64,000 nt of DNA from Gonapodya prolifera JEL478 (Eukaryota; Monoblepharomycota; Monoblepharidomycetes; Monoblepharidales; Gonapodyaceae). A model generated the notes under the pieces. That model made no database searches. It was given only the letters and a program-made list of their open reading frames with translations, and was not told the DNA's origin. The translations under genes and the position numbers were made by a program. The stretch spans positions 1,237,737-1,301,736 of the forward strand of contig KQ965731.1 in assembly GCA_001574975.1 (NCBI GenBank). Reading direction: 5' to 3'. Positions 1-12,095 of the stretch are shown here, one piece after another (the first letter of the stretch is position 1; every line of letters starts with the position of its first letter).

Positions 1-1
1 G

Positions 2-3000
2 TTTGTCGAGGAACCTCCCTCAGATACTTCACCCCCTGGACACCGCAAAAGGCCCTCGAGAGGTGCCAAGGGCGAAAAGCCGGTCATATCAGATCCAGTT
101 AAGGCCCAAGGCACTGACTCACTCGGGCGGGTGGTTGGTGCCGTGGCGCCTTGGGTTGCCCCCCCAGAAACAGAGACCGCGGCTCCTCCTCCACCGACTA
201 CGTCAACCACGGCAGTGGCTCCATCTCTGGTACCTGCGCAAGTACGGGACACACCGAGCCCTCAGTCCACCATGGTTGACGAAACGCCACCTTTGGCACA
301 TCCATTTGGCCCGAGGCCACTTGGTGTGCGCCGAGCATCCAAGTCATCTCGGACATCGATGTCGGGACGAGGGCTTACTGGTACGCAGGGTATCCCCCAA
401 GTGCCTGAGTCGGCCGAGGCCCTCTTGGAGAAGCTGAAAGAGTTGGACGGGGAGTGGGATATGGTGGCCGGAGGAGCAGCGGAAGAGGATCTGGAACAGA
501 TAAAGGCCGCGACGTCCGATGGGTATGGTGCTGATGGGTACAAGACTAGTGCGAATCAGAGTGCCAAGGAAGGCTTGAGGGAGACATCAATCGATGCAAC
601 CGTCAGTAATGTATCCCCAGTTCCCACTGACCCTGGAGATACCTCGTCGGTTGTGCCCCATACGTACCCTGCCTTTTCGCTCCCCCTGTTGTCTCCCCGA
701 CCTCCTCCGACGCGCCCCGCCCCACCCGTGCGCCGCGGTTCCAAGAAGGAGTCAGTAGGACTTGAGGTTCCCGGAGAAAAAGACAAGGAGGGAGGAAGGA
801 AAACCAGGTCGAGAAGCGTAACTCGATTGCTGGCTGCATTTGGATTGGGTGCGGTAGACGAAAGCAATGGGGGGGCGAGACGAGGTGGGTTTAAGCAAAA
901 ACTCTTGTTATGGCGAGCGGCATCGCTCTGAACATCTACCCCGTTTGTGCCCCGCAGATTCCACCTCGACTAGGCAGGGAAAGTCTCGACCGTCCTCGAG
1001 GGCGTCTTCTCCGGCTCTACGCGGTAGTACTACCCTGAACACCCCCACTCCAGGTGGTCACCCAGTGTCTCATTTGCCGTCCCTCGTTGGTGAGACTTCT
1101 GGCAGGACCTCCACTCAGGAAACCAGGGACGACAAAACTAATGGAGGCAACCCGGCCAATCCTGAGACCACACTCTCATTCGCCCAACTGGTCGATTTGC
1201 GCCCCTTTGCTGCACCGTCACCTGTGCCCAATGTTGAGCCTGGGGGTGGCTTGTCCGGACCTGAACAAGGCAACACAATGAGTGGAAGTGAAGTGCAGAC
1301 ACCAACCCAACTCAACGCATCTCCGTCATCCTCCTCCTACACGCCCAACATGGGCGGCTCCTCTATTCCCTTGCATCCGTTCACAACACAACCACCAACC
1401 ACATGGATACTCCCCCCACTCCACGCAACGGCCGTGCCGGGGACTACCACCACAAGTGAGGACGATTTTGCGGCAGTTGTCCTAGCGGCTGCCTTATCGG
1501 CCGACCGGGCTTCCTTGCGATCGGTGTCCCCGGTAGCAGGTTTTGCGGGACAGTACGCTGGTGAATCTAGGGCATCTCAGGTGCAGACGCCTGGGAGAAG
1601 TGCAGCGAGCCCTGTACCCATGTCTCCCACAATACCTGCATCGCCAACTTCGCCCTCCGGAGGTTCTTTCGCGGGCATGTTGCCTTCACATCTTACCACA
1701 CCGCCTACGCGGAAGGACTCTTTAAGGAATCGATTGGAGACCAATGGTTCAGGCGGGCATGCAGCAGCGTCCTACAGGTTGTCATTGGTGCACAGACCAT
1801 CAAATGCCAGTGTGAGGCAGACTATGTATGCCCAGCAAATGCAGGGACAAGGGCAGGTGTATAATCAAGATTGGGGCTTTGCCTCTGTCGTGCCGCCGTT
1901 TTCTGCGCCGACGGACGGTTTGGGTAATGGACAATCGCAGGGGGACCCATTGGCTGACGGGGCTCTTAACGGAAACGGCGGGACGGAACGGTCTGCATCG
2001 GGAGGAAACCTTACTCGATCAAACACAGTGTCAACAATTGCTACTGTGTCATCTGGAGTGACCGGGTCGGTCAGTGGGTCTTCCTCTAGACCGGTCGGTG
2101 CGTCGTCTTCACCCGTACCAATCGTTCCTCGAACGCCGACTCGTTCTGTCACCGGTGGAAGTGTTGCGGGGACTTCGCTGGTTTCTGCGTTAAAACCAAC
2201 AACGCCGGTTTCAGGGGACCTTGTCCCGCCCAGGTCGCATTCAATGACGAGGCTGGGATCCGAATATTTGTTCAGGATACGCGCAGAATCGGAAGCGGGG
2301 GATAGCGGGAGTGAGATGGGGGAGAGCGATGTAGGGGAGGAGGAGGAGGGAGGGAGAGAGCACGAGGAGACAAGGCGGGGGAGGCGAAGGTCCAGTAGAC
2401 CACGGTCGGGGTGGTGGTGGGGTGGTGGGGAGAAAAGCGAGAAAGGTGATGGAGAGAAAAAAGGGCAACAGAGAGATGAGATTAAGGTAAAAGAAAAGGA
2501 GCCCAAGAGGGGTCGGCTATTTTGGAGGAGGGGAAGATCGAGGTCTGGATCGAGGGAGGATAAAGCGTCACGGGGCCGACCATCACAGGACTTCGGGATG
2601 GTGGAGCCGAAGAAGTTTGGTAACAAAGTGCCCGGCGTACCCGTTGACGAGGTCCCACCAACATTACCAGCGAATACTTTAGACGAGGAGGGGCGCAAGA
2701 GCCGGATGAGCCGGAGGTCCCTGTCACGCAAGTCGAACAAGTCGACGAAATCGAACAAATCGATGGGCGACGGTCTTCTGGAACCTCCTCGACTCGATAC
2801 TTCTGGTGCGAGTGCTTTGGGCAGTGAGCCACGGACGCGTTCACAGGAACAACGGTGGGGCGTCAGCAGGATGGTCAAGGCCGTAGCGTCTGCAGTGACA
2901 GGAGGAGGTGGGCGGAAGGACAAGCCCAGGGAAGGTGCGGATAAGGAGGAGGAAGAAGCGTCCACTCCAACCTCTTCGGTTCCGAGTGTAACCAACAGCT

Positions 3001-3104
3001 CTACAATGTCCGCAGGGGCTGATGGGGCCAGGAAGGGTAGGCAGAATGTGCCGAGCGAGGCTACTATTTCGATGTACAGGATGCCTTTTTATGCGGGGTC
3101 GTAA
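2..3104 (+). CDS. Ser/Pro/Thr-rich low-complexity protein, 5' end cut by window edge
   Basis: The reading frame is already open at base 2, so the start lies outside the window. Exon 2..884 joins exon 958..3104 across a 73-base intron (GTGGGT...CCCGCAG), and the frame is kept. The visible part is about 1,000 residues, dominated by Ser, Pro, Thr and Gly. Near the C-terminus are basic/acidic stretches, including runs of Glu and an Arg/Ser/Lys block (SRRSLSRKSNKSTKSNKS). I see no membrane segment or catalytic motif. The composition suggests a disordered regulatory or scaffold protein, but I do not recognise a family. The long minus-strand frame opposite it (1865-2995) is a shadow of the same codon bias. 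Confidence 0.75.
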
Positions 3105-3586
3105 GGTGATGGTTCATGGCTGTCGACCGTTGTTTATTGGCCCTCGTGGCTGGGTATCACTTATATGAAAAAGTATATACGTCTATGTCATCACTGTACG
3201 TAGTTTATGAAAACATTTATTGCAAAAAACGATCAAGCAAAAAAAAAAAAAAAAAAAAAAGATTGAAAAGATCGGGCATAAATCATTTCAAACCCATAGG
3301 TGCCACTGCGCCAGACGTCTTTTGGCCATTATCTCGCAGCTGCTATAAAAGTAATGCGGGGTAGGGCGTAAGAATACATAAGTCACGTGCCCTGTTGCTT
3401 CATTTTGTTTGAGATGTTCATCCATTGTGCACGCTCTGCAGTAAAATGGACTTTAGTTCCCACGCTCCTTTACTCCTTCCAGATGTGCGACCCATCAAAG
3501 CTCAGAGTGGTTTCGTTGGGCCAGCAATTGAAACGGGGGCGGATGGTCAATCGCTCCAGCTTCCGATGTCAAATGGCTCCATATGC
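3105..3586. other. Convergent intergenic region with a 22-base A tract
   Basis: This is 3' flank shared by two converging genes. It holds a homopolymer of 22 A at 3239-3260 and no coding frame I can support. Confidence 0.6.
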
Positions 3587-4728
3587 TCATACTCCTCCAA
3601 CGCTCCAAACTCCCAAGCTCAAGCCGCCACCACAAATGTAGCTCCGCCAGACCTGCTCAACTGTTTCGTCTGCATGTGCAGTGCCAGCCACGACCAGCAG
3701 AGGCATCAAGTGATCCATCGTGGGGTGGGCGCGACGAAGGTTTGGATGCGATTGGGCAAGGCTGAGGAGGGGTTTCGGCTTGTTCGAGAAAATGGTTCAT
3801 GAGTCACACATGTCGTCTGCGCCGGCAGTGCGCGGGAAACTCACGTCCGCTCCAGCTCTTTCCAGAGTTTCCACGAGATCTCGCTCAAAGTCGAGCGCCC
3901 AGCTCTCCACATCTGCAGCGCTTCCAGAATGCTTCATGGGGTTATAGAATTGCTCTGAGGATTTCATCAGCGGAGGAAGCACACTCTCTTGGAAAACTTC
4001 CTCGTCGTCCAGAGCTGCGAGATTGTGAACTTTCGACCGAAGGGTTTGAATCATGCAGGTATGGTAACCCGGAGAGAGACTCACCCGAGCCACCGCTACC
4101 GACCACAATGTATCCCTCGTCACGCACCTGTCTTAACACTATACCCACGGCAAAATGCCACGCTGGGTTGTGATGGGATGCGATGCTCATCTCAAACACA
4201 GGCACGTCCGCTTCGGGAAGCATCTGCAACAATGGGCACCAAGCACCGTGGTCAAACGCTCGGAGCGGGTTAAGAGAGCATGGTATTGGAGATGAGTCGA
4301 AAAACTTTGCCAACTGGGTGGCGAGAGTCGTGGAACCACGAGGTGAGTACGAGAGATTGGAGACGCTCGGAAAGCCATTGAAGTCTGGTGTTGGATTTCC
4401 AGTTGAGGCAAACGGTACGCAGATTGGAATACGTCTCCTCACCGTGAAAGATCGCGGGGTTTTCTGCAGAGGTTACTGTTTTTGGGCATTCAGAACAAAG
4501 CTACCGGGCAGCAGTCTTGTGTTCTCTCCGCTCACGCTTCTCACCTTCGATACCGGCTGCTCTCCAGTGCGCGCTGACCATCACCACGCCTTTTACTTGA
4601 CTCTGCCGCCATTGCTCGTGAATGAGTTTCCCGATTGCCCTCCACACGCCCACAGTTGGCGATGACTCGAACTCTGGTGCGCCCAGAGACGGCGGTCCGT
4701 GGTTGATGAAAAACGCGGGCAGTCGCAT
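3587..4728 (-). CDS. Extradiol ring-cleavage dioxygenase, LigB/DODA type
   Basis: Five exons, complement(join(3587..3778,3845..4029,4085..4384,4443..4463,4545..4728)), sum to 882 bases and 293 residues, the usual length of the family. All introns are 55-81 bases with GTGAG donors. One exon is only 21 bases. Family signatures appear in order: NHGPP near residue 10, VSAHW near 50, DFNGFP, DHGAW, then VVGSGGS followed by VHNL and AHP near the C-terminus. In this family histidines of the NHG, SAHW and DHG motifs bind the active-site metal (Zn or Fe). Members open catechol rings such as DOPA or gallate-like substrates; the substrate here cannot be read from sequence. The start is the ATG at 4728, 75 bases from the divergent CDK8 start. 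Confidence 0.88.
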
Positions 4729-4803
4729 TGGGTGAGCAGGCCGGGCGGTAGTGATCGGCTACCATTTTGTGACCACGGCAGCCGTCCAACCCATGAACGT
4801 GAA
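4729..4803. promoter_or_regulatory. Short divergent intergenic promoter region
   Basis: Only 75 bases separate the start codons of the ring-cleavage dioxygenase (minus) and the CDK8 kinase (plus). Any core promoters must overlap each other or the opposite 5' regions. No clear TATA box was identified. Confidence 0.4.
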
Positions 4804-7304
4804 ATGGACCCGGAATACAAGAAGCAGAAGGATGCTGCTCGCACGCGGATCGACTCACGATATAAAATATCGGGTTTCATCTCGTCCGGGACTTACGGAA
4901 AGGTCTACCGGGCGTCCCATATTGCGACGTGAGTTCTCAACGAAACCACCACCGAAGACCTTTCATTGAGCAAACTTTCTCTGGCTACTTGGGTGTCACT
5001 TGTTGGCACCGCTCAATGATGCCACATGGCCGTCGACGCACCGCTCGGCACCCCTCAGTGGCAAAGATGTCGCAATCAAGAAGTTTAAGCCCGAAAAGGA
5101 CTTTGACCCACACGCTTCTGCGTTCTCTCAGTCGGCCTGCCGAGAGATAGCTGTGAGTGCCCCTGTGTGTCGAGGAGACCTTCACTGTCGGCTTGATGAA
5201 GTGACCTTTTATTACTATGGTCGCCAATCCCGCGAAAACAGCTATGTCGTGAGCTCCGGCACGAGAATGTTGTTTCACTCGATGAAGTGATGATTGACCC
5301 AGCAGACAGGTCCATTTACATGGTGTTTGACTACGCCGAACACGACTTGTTGGTGAGCATTTGATATGCGACGTTGGAATGCGATATCCATCTCCTCAGA
5401 TGAAAATCCAATCAACGGACAACTCTGCTTGCCTTCCAAAGTGCGTATTTAATCCATGTGTTTCCTCGCAGCAAATCTTACACCATCACGGTCACACCGA
5501 ACGCAAACCTGTCCCCGAACCAATCGCGAAATCACTTCTCTACCAGCTTATCAACGGTGTCGCGTATCTGCACGCGAACTGGGTTCTCCATCGGGACTTG
5601 AAACCAGCCGTAAGTGGATTAAGACACCAAAGTCTCACGGCAACTCTCCAATACTTTCCCTCCCACCTCCAAGAATATTCTCCTATCTCCTACCGGGACA
5701 GTCAAGATTGGAGACTTGGGTCTCGCGCGACTCTTCCAGCAACCTCTCCTCCCTCTCTTTTCTGGTGACAAGGTCGTCGTCACAATATGGTACCGGTCTC
5801 CGGAGCTCCTGCTTGGCGCGCGACACTACACAAAAGCCGTTGGTGAGTGCGCAACAATGGCAGCTGGTCGTGGCTCATTAGCACGCAACGGTCTTCCAAC
5901 CTCTGCTTCCTCTACATCACCAGATATGTGGGCCGTCGGCTGCATTTTCGCAGAGCTCCTCATCCTCCGCCCCCTGTTCAAAGGCGAAGAAGCCAAAATG
6001 GACTCGAAAAAGAACATACCGTTCCAGCGACACCAGCTTCTCAAGATTTTCGAAGTACTAGGTACTCCTGTACCGCAACCGCAGGGGGGAGGGATTGCAG
6101 GAATGGGAGCCATGGGAGGAGAATGGGCTCAACCTGTGTGGAAGGGGATGGACTGGATGCCGGAGTATCACAATTTGAAAGGATTCCCCAAGTGAGCACT
6201 CGATGCATGATCGCTCGGAATCTTACTTCTCTCAACATCGGCCGTGAAACCCCTATCGTCCATCGTGCGACAGCTACCCTCCTGCCTTGCGTAAGGTGAT
6301 CCATCAGTCCGCGCCTCACTTCCGCTCCGAGCGGGGGTTCGATCTTCTCGCCAGAATGCTGGAGTACGATCCCAACAAGCGAATCACAGCGGAACAAGCG
6401 CTACAACATTCCTATTTTCTGCAAGAAGAACCGCAACCCATAATGAAGTGAGTCGGAAGTTTTAATTTGCTCCGATTTTGGGCGTGCAGCTAAATCCTCA
6501 ATGATTCATTGCCCCAGTCCCTTTGCAGTGAACAATACCGAATATCCCCTTCGCAAAATCACCCCGCTCGAGCCATCCGACGATCACGTTGCAGCACAGC
6601 AAGCCGTTGCCAAGGCGACCGGTGTCGTGAATCCGACGTCCGTCGTGGGTCCCTTCTCGGGATCCCTCCTCCAACAAATCCAAGTGCCTCTGATGGTGCA
6701 AAGCCAGACATACGTGGGCGCAACTCAACTCACGAATCCTTACACAAAAGTCTCGGGATCCCGCTTAGCCACCCTGCCACCCCAGTTCGCGCACCTGCAA
6801 TCATCCGGCGCTTCCCATTCTCGCGCTGTGTCGCATTTACTTACTACCCGCCAACCCCATAATGTCGCATTGTCCCATTCCAAGCTGGCGACTTCGGCAC
6901 CTCCCAGTCTGCCTATGCAGGTGACTTTGGGCGTTCCTGTGCCACCGGGCGTGGCTCATGCACGAACAGCTGCACCTGGTGCAGCCTTATCTATCGCCTC
7001 CAATTCGCGAGGCTCGTCAGTGCAGCTGTCTACCGGAGTTACGGTGCCGCGAGGAAAGGCATACGCCTTGCCTTCTGCGCCGCAATCTATGGGCGGTCAC
7101 GTTGTGTCTCAACAGGGTGGATCGGTTGGGAACGCGAGCAGCTTCCAGGTTTCGCAGGCGCTGCTGGGACACGTTGCACAAGGTCCCGCGTGGACTCAAA
7201 CTACAATGGCAAATGGGACAATATCGTTGAACGCTGGAAGTATTCCTGGCTTCCCTCATCAGGTCGTGCTGCAAGGAGGACAGAAAAGGAAGAGACAGGG
7301 ATAA
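4804..7304 (+). CDS. SSN3: Mediator cyclin-dependent kinase CDK8/Ssn3
   Basis: Eight exons, join(4804..4928,5059..5152,5242..5352,5472..5609,5674..5842,5924..6191,6274..6447,6518..7304), give 621 residues in one frame. Kinase motifs run in order: glycine loop SSGTYGKVY, catalytic lysine in DVAIKKF, the CDK8-type C-helix SACREIA, hinge [10 protein letters not shown], catalytic loop [10 protein letters not shown], and GDLG, where most kinases have DFG. These are followed by [25 protein letters not shown] and YAEHDL are diagnostic of the Mediator kinase, which pairs with cyclin C and represses or tunes RNA polymerase II transcription. About 260 residues after the kinase domain are Ser/Ala/Val-rich and low in complexity. 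A second Mediator subunit, Med18, lies at 51.4 kb. Confidence 0.93.
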
Positions 7305-7486
7305 TAAAAACTCTGCATTTTCACTTTGACCCATGCATACGTGGTCTTATTTATGTTTTTCGCATGTAATGTATGAAGGCGTCTACTAGGATAAACCACA
7401 GCAAAATGTCTAACGAGTCATTTTTATGTGAATGCTTCTAAATCATGTTGAGTCAAATTTTGATGCGTAATTTCTCAGTGACGTTA

Positions 7487-9625
7487 TTATTTTGCATTTG
7501 GCCTTCCAGACACGAGGTGAACCGACTTTCGTTCACCCCTCGCCAAGTCCCGCATCGGTTCTTTGGGTATCGCATCCCAGTCCCACAATCCAGATGCTCT
7601 GCGTCCATTCTCTCTCCACCCTGACATTCCCAAAGATGGACTCGGAGGACATGACGGTTCTGACTCTGCCCAAACCCTGGAAGGACGCTTTGGGATTCCT
7701 CCGGTTTGCCTCACTGGGATGGGTGGAGAAACCTTTGGCACGCCACCGGATGGCGCAAACCAAGGATCAGGACCCGCTGCAAAGTCATGGGAGGCGTCCA
7801 CATTCATAGAACGCCTGAACAAAGCTGTCCTCCTAGCATTGGATGGGGAGGACAACGCGGGGACGGGGGGAACACTCTTGTCGGCTCCGACTGCTCCAGA
7901 ACGCAAGAAGCTTGATTCAGCGAGAGGTTGCGGGCCGAGTAAACCGATTGACGGAGAGTCGAATGCCGCAGAACGGCGGAAGCGGGATTGTGGAGATCCA
8001 GGTATGGAGGGTGGGAGGGGACTTGAAGAGCGTGGAGTAGTTGGCATAGCTCGGACGGGCCGATACTGTTGGAACAGGATGCCATCGTTTGACGAATTAT
8101 CAAAGCGACTGGTTGATGTATGACTCGTGAGGGGAGGGTGGGCAATGGATTTAGGCTTCTCGCCAGGGGATACGACACCTGAGAGCTCCGGAGAGCTACT
8201 CGATGACAGGCGAGGGGAAGGCAATGACGTTGTGTCGCAATCGGACTAAAATACAGATTCATTGAGAAGAATTCGCACAATGTATGATCGCCGCTTCTCA
8301 CCGTTTGGGTATCCTGCCAAGAAGCTTCCAACGGAGACGCGCCGAGTCCGTTCATGTTCCTCGTTTTATTTGCCAATTTTCTCAAAGCATCGACGGCCTC
8401 CAGCACATTGCGGTTCCTGCCCGGTCCTAGTTGCCTTCCACGAGATCCCTCCTCCTCTGATTCACGGTCCTGAAGCTCAACGGCAGAGTCAGTTCCTGGA
8501 ACAGTGCTTGGAATTGACAGCAACTCGGGACATAACTCTGCAGCCGGAAGTACAGTAACGGAATCTTTTGGCACACCGCCGTGAGACTGTGGAGTGTGAG
8601 ATGGATCGTGGGACGGTCCATTAGTGGTGAACCTTCCAGTCGAAGCGACAAGAGTTGCTCCAGAGGATACCGCATCGGGCTTGCGATTATCCGCACTTCT
8701 TCCAGTTGACGCTTCCTCACGCTCGCCACGTTTGGCTTCAACTGAATCCCCAAGGGGCGATCCGAGACTTGCAACCAGCCCATCTAGTTCTTCCCGCATT
8801 TGTGACGCACGTTGCAACAACGCCTCGCGTTCGTTGCGACGATCATCCAGTAAAGAAGAAAGCTGTTGCACTTGTGATTCAAGTGCTGGAACGAGAGCTT
8901 GATGACGCGACAAGTCGGCTGAAATGTTCTGGAGTGAAGTTTGAAGAGAAAGTTGCCTAGTAGAGAGGATAATTAATTCAAATGGCGAATGGTTTAGGGT
9001 AGCAACTCGCGTACTTCATCCGGAGTTCCGCATTTTCGCGAGTGAGCGCAACATTTGTTCCTTGAATGAACCAATGATAAGATGGTGGTCGAAATGACAT
9101 TGGCAAGAAGAACGCACCTCTGAGTCTGGTCGCCTCAACTCCAAGCTTTCGAGCCTGTTCATTCAAGTGTTCTGCGAAATAAAATTCCACCAGTCAATTC
9201 GAAATACCAAGAGATATGATGCATATATCCGATTGCTTGCTATCTTGCTTACCTTGGACCTCCGAGCCGCTAAACGGGTCTCCACCATGCTTCTTAGAGC
9301 TCCCACGACTTACGGGCTTGAATTCACTTTCAAAAATGCCACTCGATGGCCTCGTAGGGGAAGTGTCCATGAGCTCGTTCCGAAACAGAAATGCAGACCA
9401 TCTCCGGTTGGGACTGTTTCCATTTCCATGCAATCCCTGAGGAAATTCAGTCACGAAAGCTTTCGAGTCTGGTTGGTCAGACGCTTGGCGCTTTCCCGAA
9501 GGCAGCCTCGGCAGAGTGGTCCAGGTCAGAGTCTCTTCCTTTTCTTTCTTCTCCTCTGGCTTCTTCTGCTCGGGATTCTTCGGCTTACGCCACCGGCCTG
9601 GGAGTAAGCCGCGAAGAACCTGCAT
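7487..9625 (-). CDS. Coiled-coil protein with disordered Ser/Pro-rich C-terminus
   Basis: Five exons, complement(join(7487..8245,8302..8956,9015..9060,9118..9171,9253..9625)), give 628 residues. The start is the first in-frame ATG (9625). The N-terminus is basic (RWRKPKNPEQKK). The middle, about residues 125-240, is a heptad-rich helix with segments such as VALTRENAELRMK and LLDDRRNEREALLQRASQ, typical of a parallel coiled coil. The last 350 residues are Ser/Pro/Arg-rich with many SP and TP sites. I recognise no named family. A structural or scaffold role, for example at the cytoskeleton, is a guess from the coiled coil alone. Confidence 0.75.
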
Positions 9626-9943
9626 TGATGGGAAGGCTAGTGAATGCAAGGTGATACGCCGAGGGGTCCGTCCACAAAAGGGTGGCGCAGCCTTCCAATT
9701 TCATTACAGACGCAAATCAAATCGCTCAAAGAGCTCCGCGTAGACAGCAACATGAGTACATACAAGAAATATAAATTGACATATTGTTTTGGCACGTGAT
9801 TACCCCGCAACCGCGCAATGAGTTCAGCTCAAAAGTGTGAAGTATACAAGGAATTCAAATTGATTTGTCACATTCGGTTACACTATATGCGGTATAATAC
9901 AAGATTTTAGACAAAGTCAGATGAGAACCAGCGACCAGCGCCA
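9626..9943. other. Intergenic, nothing recognised
   Basis: 318 bases between the start of the coiled-coil gene and the end of the SH3 gene. It is AT-rich toward 9760-9900 and has no supportable feature. Confidence 0.5.
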
Positions 9944-11358
9944 TTAGGTGTCGTTGTCCAGAGACCTCCAGTAATCCAACATCCAGCCATCCTCTTTAGA
10001 AGCAGAGCGTTTCCGTATTGTACCTCTCCCTGCAAGCGTACTAAGCGCAGATCTGGGTCCCCGTGGTCCACCCTCTCTCCTCCGGACATTCACAGAGGAC
10101 GCGGGGAAGAAACCAATGACCGAAGTGCCCTCGATTCGACCGAGCATCCAGCCATCTTCGTACTGGAAGAAGATGAACACACTGTCGCCAGAATGGAGTT
10201 CGATTTCGTCGTCCGCTGTCGGTTCAAATCGATTTATTACGACACCCGTTCTGTGTGATTTTAATTGGTGAGGTCGCATAGTAAACAGCTGAGCACAACC
10301 AATACACTCACTGAACCATTCCTGATGTATTCGCTGGTGCCTCAACAGACAGCTCTGGCACCAAGTAAGGACCCTGCATACGAGAGACAGGGGATGACGG
10401 GGACGCCAGAGAGCTTGAGTAGCGGCTCGACCGGCGCAGTGTTGCCACGATTGCCGCAGATATGGAGCGCCTTCGAACCTCTGGATCATCAACGGTCGCG
10501 AGGTGACTTAAACCGGTCGAGTTAAATGAGGGAGGAACATCACGACGGAGACTGAGCTGCTGTGAATCGTAAGGACTATATTGCATAGGGGTGGAGGGGT
10601 GAGCGGAAGGAAATGGAGGGTGTCCTGGTGCAAGGTCCAGTTTCGGAGTGTCAGGGGAGGATTCTTCACTGTCCTGCATGACCCGTCTTCGTCGTCGCAT
10701 TCGAATGATAATGAAGCCAGTGACAAAACCGATTGCGAGAACACCAAGGAGTGCGCTCATGCCAAGTATCGCCATCGCGCTGAGGCCGTTTGCCGATGCC
10801 GTTGGGGCGACATCTTTTGATCTGCATGCATGCTCAGTCCGATTGAACGTTTGCAGCGCATTGACGCGACGCCACTCACGATGTTGACGTATCTGTACTG
10901 TGCGAGTCGCTATAGTCGAGGGAAGCGGTGGCCTCCGCGACGACTGCAACTGGTTGAGCCAAACTTGTCGCTGTCGAAATTCCTCTCTGTTCCGTGGCAC
11001 TCCTCAAGGACCGTGATGCAGTAGCGGCTGGCGCGACTTTGCCAGTAGGTTTTGATGAAAATGTCAGGGTATTTGTTCCCGCATTGGGCACTGTCGCGCT
11101 CCCCTTATTCGGTTGGCTTCCCATTGCATCCATTGATGGTTGCGTGCCATTCATCCGAGAAGCCACGTTCGTCCCCAGAGGTTTTCGCCTGGTCGCAGTT
11201 CGTGTACGGGGCGAGACTCTGGTGCGGCTCAAGAATGCAGTTCTGCTCCTCGTCACATTGGTCCGCGGTGTCCGTTTCGTGGTCTTCGTTGTTCCGATTG
11301 CGGTTTGCGTCATTGACGAAGGCGGCGTGGTCGTGGGAGACGTGGAATCCGTCGTCAT
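9944..11358 (-). CDS. Fus1-like single-pass membrane protein with C-terminal SH3 domain
   Basis: Three exons, complement(join(9944..10250,10312..10821,10880..11358)), give 431 residues. Residues 1-165 are Thr/Ser-rich with no signal peptide. One hydrophobic span follows (AMAILGMSALLGVLAIGFVT and on), then RMRRRRR as a stop-transfer. A Ser/Pro-rich linker leads to a C-terminal SH3 domain with the hallmarks DEIELHSGDSVFIFFQYEDG, then WMLGRI and GFFPASSV. This layout (O-glycosylation-prone ectodomain without a cleaved signal, one membrane span, terminal SH3) is that of yeast Fus1, which acts in cell fusion during mating. Functional equivalence is inference; other membrane-anchored SH3 adaptors are possible. 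Confidence 0.78.
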
Positions 11359-12095
11359 TGGACCAGAATGCCGGAGCTGTGCACGCCGCTCTCAATTGGG
11401 TTTCACCGAGCGATGGGACACTTGAACGCCAAGCGCTCTCCTAACGCGGCTGATGTCGCAATGATTTTGCTTCTTCTTGGGAGATTGACTCGTAGACCCA
11501 ACTCGGGTGCCGGTGCCAAGGTCGCCCCATGTGCGGCGCTCAGATCGTGAGAGGGGTCTGCCTTCCCCCGAAGCCCGATCATTTACAGCTGTTTTTGCCC
11601 ACTTTTGAAACCGGAACAGGGACTCAAATCTCTCTGAAATCATCGTGCGATTGCATCTATGGACACTAGAGAACTAACTTGATTAGTGTTCTGGTTTGGA
11701 ATGTGTACTACCCGTGATAAACATCGTATATACGAGCCTATTGTTTCTCTCGCAGTTTTTATCTTCTCTAAAAGTGAACGTGAAAAGTCACTGTACAATA
11801 CCTATGTCATCTACCTTGATCTCTGCACACACATAAATGGGTAGTACGTTGACAGTTCGTTTAAATAGGCGCTTTGTAACGTGACATGCTCCCAAGTTCC
11901 TGTTGCATCTATGTACCAATTTTGCGTTCTCCGTGGCAGTGAATTTGATAGGTTCAGGGGGGCATCTCCGAACTGTCGATCAGGCAGGGAAACCCTCATC
12001 TTGTCTCAACCCGTCTCAATCCTCTCATTCATGTGGGGAAATATGTACAGCAATAAAAAATACGCAAATGAAGTCCAATACCGCAACCTCCGAGC
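11359..12095. other. Intergenic, nothing recognised
   Basis: 737 bases between two minus-strand genes. Frames here are short and compositionally random. No RNA gene or repeat was recognised. Confidence 0.5.

Noticed and set aside
1865-2995. 376-codon open frame opposite the Ser/Pro-rich gene
   Set aside because: It mirrors the codon bias of the sense gene and is crossed by no sensible splice sites; an antisense shadow.
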